A DNA stretch of 64,000 nt from the NCBI GenBank assembly GCA_902702965.1, contig CACRXP010000227.1, positions 218,104 through 282,103 on the forward strand, read 5' to 3'. Below are positions 55,846-64,000 of this stretch, in pieces. The stretch's first letter is position 1. Every line of letters starts with the position of its first letter. The notes under the pieces were generated by a model. It was not told the DNA's origin, made no database searches, and saw only the letters and a list, made by a program, of their open reading frames with translations. The stretch is from Spirometra erinaceieuropaei. Lineage: Eukaryota; Platyhelminthes; Cestoda; Diphyllobothriidea; Diphyllobothriidae. A program made the translations under genes and the position numbers.

Positions 55846-56149
55846 AGCCTACCTGTGGTCATCACAAGTCTCATTCGGTTCCCTATGTAGTATTCGAGTT
55901 AACTGACGACTTAGTCTCGTCTGGATTGAGGTCTTTAGAAGGCGATTGACGCTGTTCGTCTATAGAGGCCACGGTAGATATTTTCATATCGACTCTTCCT
56001 TGCATGGGGGTCTTGAACACTCGATCACATAGGTTTCAACAGACAAAATCAGAACTGGACTGTCAACAACAGAACGTTTATTTAACCGGGAGTTGGGAGA
56101 TGGATGAATCGCGCTTTGTGGGTCAAGGAGTAAACGTGGGAAGAAGTAT

Positions 56150-56325
56150 GCCACGTGAATTTTGCTTGACGTGAATGATATAAATGATTATTAGTTTTGC
56201 GTACAATGGAAGGATTGAGATTACGGAAGCCAACTTGGGTGAACTGTTGGAGGTGGCTAAAAAGCTGCGAATAGACCGTTTGAAGGCACCGTGCTCTGAA
56301 TACATTTCAACGTGGTAAGTCACCT
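56150..56325 (+). pseudogene. Orphan, inverted copy of KLHL BTB exon 3
   Basis: The plus strand encodes IISFAYNGRIEITEANLGEL, EVAKKLRIDRLKAPCSEYIS and ends ACGTG/GTAAGT. Compared with the real exons it has lost the acceptor (the GTTCATAGG before the exon is deleted, leaving GTGAATGATATAAATG). Exons 1 and 2 are absent. Downstream intron sequence follows to about 56660. Confidence 0.75.
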
Positions 56326-56659
56326 GAATCCGTTGTGCCCAATACGTTATGCCACAACGCCTTATTACACCAAGATTAGATTTGGTGCATTTATACATGC
56401 TCGGTTATGCACTAGACTAAAGGGCAGTTGGAACTGACTTGCCAGAAGGAATCGAATGGTGAAGTGATATAAGTAAATCATTTCTGGTGAGAAAGTTGTG
56501 GTTAACTGAGACTGGTCCAGTTGGCGGTTCTGCATTACAGGGATCATTGATTGGGTTATGCGTTGACTGTTCACCCTAACTGTTTTTCTAACCTGAGAAT
56601 CGGAAAAGACTCATTCTAATTTAAGTTCAAGAAAAAATGTACAGTTAAGTCTGAAATTC

Positions 56660-57005
56660 TTGAAACACTAGGTAGTTGCTTTGTTCTCAACCGCACCAGA
56701 TCTGACTCCAGAGGTCCCTTGCGATGGCAGTGAATATCTCGGTGTCATTCTTTGACGCCTGGTGTTTACCTCTGGTCTGTGCGCAACTCCAACCCCAAGT
56801 GGTGCGAAAAGGAGGTCAACGGCTTCCGAGACCTCCTTGACGTACGGAAGTGCTCGCCAAAGTGTTGGGTCCGTGCGGTTTAGCCCTGTTTGGTTCTGTT
56901 TGCGTATGCACCACCGCAATTTCATCAACTGATGCAAACGCAAACAGAACGAAAGGCCAAACCGCAGAGACCCCGATAAGAAGGTTTCGGAAGCCGTTGC
57001 CCACT
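56660..57005 (-). mobile_element. Penelope-like element relic with small inverted duplication
   Basis: The minus strand encodes LWRALPYVKEVSEAVDLLFA and PLGVGVAHRPEVNTRR, matching SWRALPYVKNVSEAVGRLLA and PLGVGVAHRLEATIRS. At 56917-57005 the same Penelope region occurs on the plus strand, so the two pieces form a short head-to-head inverted repeat (GCAATTTCATCAACTGATGC and its inverse). Confidence 0.65.
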
Positions 57006-57059
57006 TACAGATCCCGTCAGCCTGACATTCAATCCACTGCAAAGTTATAGAGGAAACCA

Positions 57060-57935
57060 TGAAAAAAGGCACTGATGAGTTATTTGGAAACACACAATAC
57101 CTTGTCTAATGCACAACAAGACCTTCACACGGGAAGACTGCGTAACGAACTCGCTTTACACAGTGCAAAACTGGTCAAGAGTACTCGATGGAAAACCCAG
57201 TGCTGTTGGCGAAGTGGATTTGCGAGAAAGTGTTTGTTTGATTGGAAGAGTGACTACGCAAATAACTCCTGTCATTCCATCGGAACAAAGGCCCCATTCA
57301 TCGTCTCGGAAATCGTAACCAGGTCTCTGATAGGCGCACCTACTATCTAAGGGGGATGCCACTTCGAGAAGCTGAAACACAGAACGATCTCGGATTTTTG
57401 ATGTCTAACACGCTAAAGCCTTCTTCACAATGCTATAAGGCGATTAAGGACGCAAGTGCAATTCTGTGCACCATGAAGCAGACACTCGCAGTCTTCGACG
57501 AAGACCTCTTCTCCAAGGCCCTAGTATTCTGCATCTTGAACATGTGGCCCAAACGTGGAGACCCTGGACCTAGACCCAGGATTACAATCTGCCCGAAAGA
57601 GTGCAGAGGGGAGCCATGAAACTGGTAAGAGGTCAATGAGCACTGTCATGCGGGACCCGCCTAACTGACCTAAGTCTCTACCCTTTGGTTTGTGTGCAAT
57701 CGCGCGGGGACGTGATAGAGACTTTCCGCGTGGTTTGGATTGTGTCGTTGGCGTGGGTGCATCTTCCAACTCGCCATTCCAACCAGCCTCCGAAGTCATC
57801 CCATCGAGTTAAGTGTGTCCGAAGGAAGATTGGACGTGAGAAAGTATTTTCTTCACAAATCGTTCGGATAGCATTTTTAGATTCGCCGAGCATGAAATCT
57901 CATCGTCGACATAAAGCGAACTTCCATAACTAAAC
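57060..57935 (+). mobile_element. CR1/Jockey-like relic (inverted unit)
   Basis: Plus-strand pieces include LVKSTRWKTQCCW, LREAETQNDLGFLMSNTLKP, SSQCYKAIKDASAILCTMKQ and FDEDLFSKAL. They match the relics at 47878-48315 and 26270-26470 (NTLKP..QC.KA...A...LC.IK.TF..FDEDLF.K). It follows the orphan BTB exon in the order exon 3 then CR1, as in the middle and right KLHL units. Confidence 0.7.
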
Positions 57936-58555
57936 CATGAGACGAATGTGCTTTGGATCAATTCAAGACTAGTTTCTGGTAGGTTATGTCCTTATAGAGC
58001 GCTTTAATAGGGCAATTTGTCGACTGATGTCCATGCACATCACCCTTCTCCATGGTAACCTCCACAAAAATCAGTGGTGATTTTTCTGCGCAGACGAAAT
58101 AACTCACATCTCTTTTCAGATTGGGATCATTTTATCATCACTGTTTAATTTTTATTATCTTTACATTTTCGACTTGTTTAAATTGTCCACTGTTAACTTG
58201 GAGTTCTGCTGCAATCGATTGTGCCGGCTTACAAGCAATTGGTCACGTTGTGTAGATTTCGGCATATTTCATGGGCAGTAAGGCTAACTGCATGTTGACC
58301 AGTTTCCACAACTATCACTCTGCTGCTAAAAATGTCCAATTCCGCATCCTGAGCTTGACTGAATCCAGGTTGTTCTGACGATACAACGCAAGTGATCAGA
58401 AAGATGTAAGACGTAAACCGATTTTGATGCCAATGTGGCATCGCCAAATAAAACGCTTCAGTGGAGACAGTGGAAAGTGGACTTTTGACAGTCACAATCA
58501 GGCATCAAGGGCAAGAATCAATAGCTGGTTGGGAACTTTGTGTAGGCAAGTAGAG
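57936..58555. other. Unassigned sequence
   Basis: A minus-strand frame at 58229-58495 contains a hydrophobic run (SYIFLITCVV) but I recognise no family and no splice context, so I do not call it a gene. Nothing else supported. Confidence 0.4.
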
Positions 58556-59235
58556 CAACCTCCTGGATATACCCTGTCTCCAGGATTGGTACCTTAACTG
58601 CAGATTAACCCGGCCAACCGGGAAGACCTCGCACAAGACTGACCGACCTGGCGGAGGACAGGCAGCGTAATCTACGAGGCAGGCCGCATCGCCGCCACGA
58701 AGGCCAAACGCGAAGCACAAAAATCTCAAATGCGCCCAAGTCGCAAAGCCAAAGTCCAATCTCCCAAATGTGTACATGGTATAAGCGGACATTCCAATTA
58801 CCAATTGCACCTGCGGACACCTTCGGACCAACTGCCGTCAACCAACTCTGAACGACCTCCCGAGCCATCACTTCCATCCTCCTCCTCCTTCTCCTCTTCC
58901 TCCTCCGCCTCCCTCACTGTCTTTACATTTACCGCTGTGGCGTCTGCCACGCACATCAACATTTCACACGATCCTGACACACCAACAAACACCAACATCA
59001 CCACCGTCGACACCGATGGGGAGGACCCCGTCTATACCTGTCCTCATTGCGACCGCACCTTCACCTAAAACATCGGCCCAGTCAGTCACTTGCGAATCCA
59101 TCGCACAGACTGACGACCCGGTGTCTGGAGCACCAGCCTACACCTGTCGCATTCCTCACACTTGTCCGTATTGCGCTCGCACCTTTTTCACCGCATGGAT
59201 CTGTTAGGCTACATGCGCGTCTACGCAAACCTGAG
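58556..59235 (+). mobile_element. LINE relic, C-terminal zinc-finger tail
   Basis: The plus strand encodes VIYEAGRIAATKAKREAQKS (frame-corrected at one site) followed by a proline/serine-rich spacer and two zinc fingers, VYTCPHCDRTFT and HTCPYCARTFF, with HLRIHRTD and LGYMRVYA between and after. The gag/RT-tail finger pattern C..C.R.F......GH.R.H is that of the tapeworm LINE whose upstream part is seen at 31630-32060. Stops after each finger show it is decayed. Confidence 0.72.
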
Positions 59236-60161
59236 GTAGATCACCGCCGGCTGAATTACCCCATCACATTCTCTGCCACCAGCCTCTTACCGCGCATCAA
59301 TTTCAGCCACCTAAGACACCCAACCGCCATATCCCACCCGAGTGGGAAGCCTGCGTCTCGGCTGCGTCTGCATACGGCCCCCCAGCTGCCTGTGTGTATG
59401 GAATCCGAGACTGCCACGGTGCGTGAACGCCGTGGCTCGGAAGGAAGTCGAAGGAGGCCCACTTCAGTCCACGCAGTCCGTCCAGTTGGTGTGCGCGTGT
59501 TTATTTGGAGTGGCGGACTGGCGGGCTGAGAGCCAGGTTGAAGCGGCTGCTTCTCCAGCGATCTTTGACACTCTCAAGTGCGTGAGGAGAGTGTGCGTAC
59601 TTAAAGGGTAGTGTCGCTCACTTGAAGACTGTTTGGTTACCTAACCTTGAAGGGTGACGGTCTAGCCTATATGCGGGACCACGTGTCGCCCTTCAGGGTT
59701 AAAAGGTCTGTAAGCGCGTGCTATGTCAGTATCAGCAAATCATGGCCCTCGCATCCTGATATGCGCTGGCAGTTCTCGGAGACCTGGTTCCCTGCCGGTA
59801 GATGCGCTTGCTCTTCCGCTAAGTGCACAGGTGGTGGACATGCCTACCCAGCCATCCTGGTTGCTCTGACCCCTGTTGGGGTGCTGTTATTGGTCAAAAA
59901 CCTGGTCATTTACTGTGCAGACCAGGGGGTGTGGAGTGGAACACCAAGGTGCGGGTTCGACCGTGACACCCACCTCGGGTCTTCTTGACTCTGTCTCGAC
60001 ACGGGGTCCAGGTGGGGAGTAGGGAGGAGCAAGTGCGATGGGTGCTGCGCAAGTCTGCTATCACTATAAACTAACTCACGCGTAAGTCACCGTCCTTGCA
60101 CAGCCATACTGAACAGGCTGGTGCATTTGCTTACTTGGCATCCAGCTTGCCTGGAAGCACG
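59236..60161. other. Repeat-rich spacer
   Basis: No gene. At 59880-60040 there is a piece of the GC-rich repeat seen at 63640-63990 (CTTCTTGACTCTGTCTCGACA and its inverse there). From about 60100 the sequence becomes homologous to the KLHL 5' flank (GGCTGGTGCATTTG), but the CCAAT-containing part is absent. Confidence 0.5.
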
Positions 60162-60595
60162 ATGACAACCTTCCAGTCACAGTAGTACAGACCCTTCAAC
60201 CTCTTGGAAAGAGACCGGAAACAGGGCAGATTATGTGACTTCACGCTCTTTGTAGGTTCTACTATTTGATAGTTTTGATGTATTCAAAGGCGAATGGTGT
60301 GTGCATTGTGGCGCATAAGGTTGTTCTCGCAGCCACGATTCCCTTCTTTAGAGAAGTCTTTCTCCATGGAGGGGGATGTGCCCATTTTGAGGAGCTAAAG
60401 CGGCTTTCGCCTGAGTAAGTGCGTCACATGAATTTTGCCTGACGTGGTTCATAGGATGATAGAAATGAGCATTAGGTTTGCATACAATGGAAGGATTGAG
60501 ATTACGGAAGCCAACTTGGGCGAATTGTTGGAGGTGGCTTAAAAACTTCGAATAGACGGTTTGAGGGCACCGTGTGCTGAATACTTTTCAACGCG
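60162..60595 (+). pseudogene. Inverted copy of KLHL BTB exons 1-3 with two nonsense codons
   Basis: Exon equivalents are 60162-60251, 60290-60414 and 60455-60595, with the same 38- and 40-nt introns and intact splice sites. Codon 8 is TAG (60183-60185) where the genes have GAG, and TAA at 60540-60542 replaces the AAA of VAKKLR. No BACK or Kelch exons follow. Because introns and the flanking transposon are kept, it arose by segmental inverted duplication. The CCAAT promoter block is missing. Confidence 0.88.
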
Positions 60596-60986
60596 GTAAG
60601 TTACCCGAAGCCTTTGACCCGAACACTTTACGCAACACCGGTCTCATCAACAAGATTGAATTTAGCATAGTTTTGGTGCGTACATGAGGATTATCTGAAA
60701 CAGAGCATGTGAGCAAGCATGCATTAGAGGGATCCTTGGTCGATTTAAGTGTAGATTGTCTATCTTTACAGTTCTTTTCACCCGACGATCAGAAGGGACT
60801 CATTCAAATTAAAGTTTAAGTAGCAGTGTGCAGCTAAGTTTAAAATTCGTGGATTATTAGGAAGCCTAATCACAGTAGGTGGGTTAACTCAGGAAATTTC
60901 ACGAAATGTCATTTACCTCAGGATTCCAGCTTTCGAACGAACTTCTTTCCGGTTGCCTGCAAAAATGATACTCTGTAAAAGATGAC

Positions 60987-61538
60987 AGTTCGACCATCGG
61001 TTTCGATGATGTCCACCGTGTGCCCCACAGTTGCAGCAGCAATGGGAGCAGGGACGGTGACTTACGCAGGGGTTTATAGTGCCGGTAGACTTGCGTAGCA
61101 TCTACCTACACTCTCTCCTCCTNNNNNNNNNNNNNNNNNNNNNNNNNNNNNNNNNNNNNNNNNCGGGGTCTCCGTCGGCGAAGGTGGGCGCGTCAAGGCG
61201 ATGTCGATGTGGAGATCAATCCCGTCACCGGCTGTCGAGCGACGTGCAGAGACGAACCACGTCACGACGGTGCCGACGCAAGGTTCCATCCGACCTTCCA
61301 TCCAGAGGAGTCCGCAAACCCTGTGCACACGGCACAGCGCACAGGGCCCCCTCACCTGGTTTAGCCCGCCGGTCGAGACGGTTGCCCGGGGTGTGGCCGC
61401 TGAGCAGAGCCCAGCTACGTGGAGCCACAGGTGAGAGTTGAGTGCCAGCAAGTGGACGCTAGGTGCAGTCTCACTTGCAAGCAAGTGAGCGACCACCACG
61501 ACCATTACGTGAACCCACCGCTGACACCCCTACACCCC
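60987..61538. mobile_element. GC-rich retroposed repeat with 11-14-bp direct flanking repeats
   Basis: CTGTAAAAGATGAC occurs at 60973-60986 and again at 61539-61552, flanking a GC-rich insert that interrupts the AT-rich host element. The insert begins AGTTCGACCATCGGTTTC and ends CACCCCTACACCCC. Its head matches 24706-24825 and 35140-35330, its tail matches 15640-15840. Variable-length direct repeats suggest target-primed retroposition. A 41-base gap interrupts it. Confidence 0.7.
61123..61163. other. Assembly gap (N run)
   Basis: 41 unknown bases inside the GC-rich insertion. Confidence 1.
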
Positions 61539-62347
61539 CTGTAAAAGATGACTACTTATGTAACATACATTTTTCTAATCGATTTTTGATGCCCTTACAA
61601 ATTCAATTATATTTCATGGAAATCATATATTAAAATATTAATTCCTTTGCTAATTCGGCAAAGAATAGCGTCTCCTTCCAATTACATACTCAAAGGAGCA
61701 ATATAATTCCGTTTTCAAAAACTTTTCCAAGTCCCATGTAATTTTGTACCTGACCTGCCGTTACACTTGCATTCAGGGTTTCTAAACTACAGGCCGCATA
61801 TTTTCCGCGTACGAAAAACCATACAGTTCTCTACGGTATTGAGAGTAGATCGTATAAGGTTCGTAAAATGAGGCAGCGGATTTGAGCCATATAATTAACT
61901 TTATAAGCCACATTGGTAAATGCAGAGACATGACGTTTTATGAACGGCCATTTCACGGTATTAAAATCTCACAATCAGAAACATTTCTAAAACCGAATTG
62001 TACCTTTCCTTTCGAACATACAATTGGAAGAAGACGTCATTTTCTACCGAATGAGCAAAAGAATGAATATTTTTATGCGTGTTTCCCATGAAATGTAATT
62101 GCATATTTAAGGGCATCGAAAATCAATGAGAAGAATGCATGCTACTTAAGTGGTCATTTATTACGGAGTATAGTTTTTGACTGCAGCCGGAAAGGAGTTC
62201 GTTGGAAAGCTGGCATCCCGAGGTAACTGACTTATTACAGAATTATGCTGTGTGATGATTACTTTCACAACGCTACTTAATTAATCTTTCCGAAACGAAA
62301 ACTCATCGGAATTTCGGTTGGCATTTCATGAGTTAGCTCACCTACTG

Positions 62348-63060
62348 TATTTACAGTAAGTGACCCAACTCATGTAAAAGGCCCAAATCAACGAAAAATC
62401 TTTAATCAATCGGAAGCCCGTCCAATTACACTCATTAAAACACAAAATTAAGGATGAGTCACGCTCAGGTAATTAATTCACAAAAGGAGTATTGAGAAAT
62501 ACTATATTATTAGTCAGACATAAACATCATCTCAAGAAAAGCAGAACTGCCAAAGTCGCAAAAATTCGCATCAAACGAGTAAACTCAATTTTTAAAGTAT
62601 GCAAATTCTGTTCGTGGAAATAGCCGAGTAAACAAATATACCTAAACGCAGACACGTTTAAAAGGCTGATCTTTACACATAATTCCAATATATATCCTCC
62701 GAGAATCAGCGTAATCTGAGATATGGTAAAAGCCACCCTTTAAAATTGCCCCAGAACTGGCTAAGATATTATCCGTCATGTGCCAGAAATCGTTAAACAC
62801 TGGAATTTTTCCATGAACTGGAAAATACCCCACCTTACATTGATTCACGAAAGTGGTAGTCGTGTATTTGCGATCAACCACAGATCCTTCGGTTTGGCAT
62901 TAATCTTCTGAAAAGTGAAAGCAACATTAATGAGTTATTGGGAAACCCATAATATATTTTCAAATGCAGAATAAGACCTTCGTGAGGGAAGATCGTGTAT
63001 GGCGAACATTCTTTACAAGTTGGGAAACTGGCCAAGAGTGCTCAATGGAAAGCACTCTGT
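62348..63060 (+). other. Inverted copy of KLHL intron 3 with CR1 remnant
   Basis: 62350-62640 is the reverse complement of 5140-5440. Beyond it, 62640-62880 continues with intron sequence found in the middle unit (about 27500-27620). 62890-63060 is a CR1 remnant (GAGTTATTGGGAAACCCATAA, AGAATAAGACCTTCGTGAGGG) like that at 57070-57140. No BACK exon follows. Confidence 0.6.
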
Positions 63061-64000
63061 GCAGGCGGCAGCTATCATTGAGATGTCTAGTTGTAACGGT
63101 CGAGGATGTGAGGGATGACACACCAAGGTAGTGAAACACGGGGATTAGATCCTCACTAAGACCTATCGAAATAGAGTCCTTTTCTCATCACAATACTCAT
63201 CCGCACGAAAGGAAATAAGAGACGTTAGGTAGGCATAAAGATTCAATAAGAAGAGATAGATGCTCGTAATACATAATATGGTGGTTAATTGTACAAACGG
63301 TAGGAATTACAGCAAGAGAGTTATCTGTCTGGACGGTGTGGCGACACCGACATGCTGGTTGAACGAAGCGGTTTGGGCAACTGCAGGGGAGGGCCGAGGG
63401 AGGTGCCGACGTAGACAGGGTGGGAGGGAGAGAGAGACAGAGGAAGACGTGAGCGCCACTGGGACTTGCGGGGTGGCGGGATAGGCGGCAGAGAGAGGGA
63501 AGGAAACCGGCCATTTTCACTGACGTGCCGTTACATCATCACCATCCTAGGTTCGCTCGGAAAGTGCCACTTCACTCTAACGACCCGATACAGTTCGTGG
63601 GGTGTGCCCTACAGCAAGCTGCAGCAGACACGACGACTTGAACATAAATTAGCCTAAAGGGATAGTGGACTTGCACAGCAAGTTCTACGCTCTCACTTCC
63701 CACCTGGAACAGGTGTCAAGACAGAGTCAAGAAGACCGCAGGCGGGGGAAGGGCGCAGGTAGATGCCACGGCCGGACTCTCACCTAGGCGAGCCACCCCA
63801 CACCCCTGGTCCACAACACGCAATTGATGAAGATTGTAACCAGCAACGACGTGAGAATGAAAGCTGGCACGGCCGAAGCCGCACCTGGGCCGTGCCGCCA
63901 CACCCGGCTCGGATCCCACACAGTGGGAGTGACATAAAGGCCACATTTAGAAGGGGTCATTGCAGCCTGACTCTCAGACCGCCAGCCGGTCACTCCACAA
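63061..64000. other. Repeat-rich right edge
   Basis: No gene recognised. 63640-63990 is the GC-rich dispersed repeat (GGATAGTGGACTTGCACAGC, GGCTCGGATCCCACACAGTG, CATTGCAGCCTGACTCTC) also at 32920-33200. A (GA)n-like purine stretch lies near 63425-63445. Confidence 0.45.

Larger units (their letters stand above)
60873..62347. mobile_element. Long-inverted-repeat DNA element, copy 6, with nested insertion
   Basis: Left end CAGTAGGTGGGTTAACTC at 60873, right end GTTAGCTCACCTACTG at 62347 followed by TA. It is the inverted-copy counterpart of copy 1 in the left gene: the sequences on both outer sides match 6450-6710 and 5140-5440 in reverse. About 80 bp of the left arm are deleted. The stretch 60987-61538 is a later insertion. 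Confidence 0.78.

Noticed and set aside
58229..58495. Minus-strand frame with a hydrophobic segment, possible secreted protein
   Set aside because: No family match, no splice or promoter context, and it lies among retroelement relics.
60162..60595. BTB block considered as a fourth functional KLHL gene on the plus strand
   Set aside because: TAG at codon 8 and TAA in exon 3, no promoter block and no BACK or Kelch exons downstream.

Overview
The window looks like nuclear DNA of a parasitic flatworm, most likely a diphyllobothriidean tapeworm (the Schistocephalus / Spirometra / Dibothriocephalus group). The evidence is indirect. Genes are split by GT-AG introns, two of them only 38 and 40 nt long. 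Non-coding DNA is AT-rich and full of decayed retroelements (Penelope-like, CR1/Jockey-like, a LINE with a zinc-finger tail, Ty3/Gypsy, Merlin), and telomere-like CCCTAA-type arrays lie inside the sequence. The LINE tail resembles those I know from tapeworm genomes; the species call is inference. There is no operon-like or prokaryotic organisation. Two assembly gaps are present (29201-30074 and 61123-61163).

The core of the window is a head-to-tail array of three BTB-BACK-Kelch (KLHL-type) genes on the minus strand. Their start codons lie at 7148 (left), 28952 (middle) and 51544 (right), so the repeat unit is about 22 kb and includes introns. Each unit has three short BTB exons separated by 38- and 40-nt introns, a large intron, two successive exons that both encode a BACK-type domain (384 and 369 nt, same phase on both sides), a linker/first-Kelch exon and further Kelch exons. 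I could trace ten exons (760 in-frame codons) in the middle gene, which looks intact. The left gene leaves the window after exon 6. The right gene carries a 1-nt deletion, a 7-nt insertion and lost splice sites, so it is probably a decaying copy. KLHL proteins normally act as substrate adaptors for Cullin-3 ubiquitin ligases: BTB and BACK bind CUL3 and the Kelch propeller binds the substrate.

To the right of the array (about 55-63 kb) lie at least two partial copies of the same locus in inverted, plus-strand orientation: an orphan third BTB exon at 56.2 kb and a three-exon BTB block with two nonsense codons at 60.16-60.60 kb. Both are followed by CR1-like fragments in the same relative order as in the middle and right genes, which marks them as segmental duplicates and not retrocopies.

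The rest is transposable-element material. A nearly complete Penelope-like ORF (reverse transcriptase plus GIY-YIG nuclease, one base deleted) at 30.07-31.21 kb is followed by a hammerhead ribozyme at 31.53-31.59 kb. Six copies of a roughly 1-kb long-inverted-repeat element with CAGT ends and TA target duplications are dispersed through introns. A 635-bp element with 24-bp inverted ends and a perfect 8-bp target duplication carries telomere-like repeats and sits inside a Ty3/Gypsy integrase at 41.5-42.1 kb. The most notable biology is the conserved pair of phase-matched BACK exons with a conserved GC-AG intron between them, and the telomere-repeat-bearing transposon.
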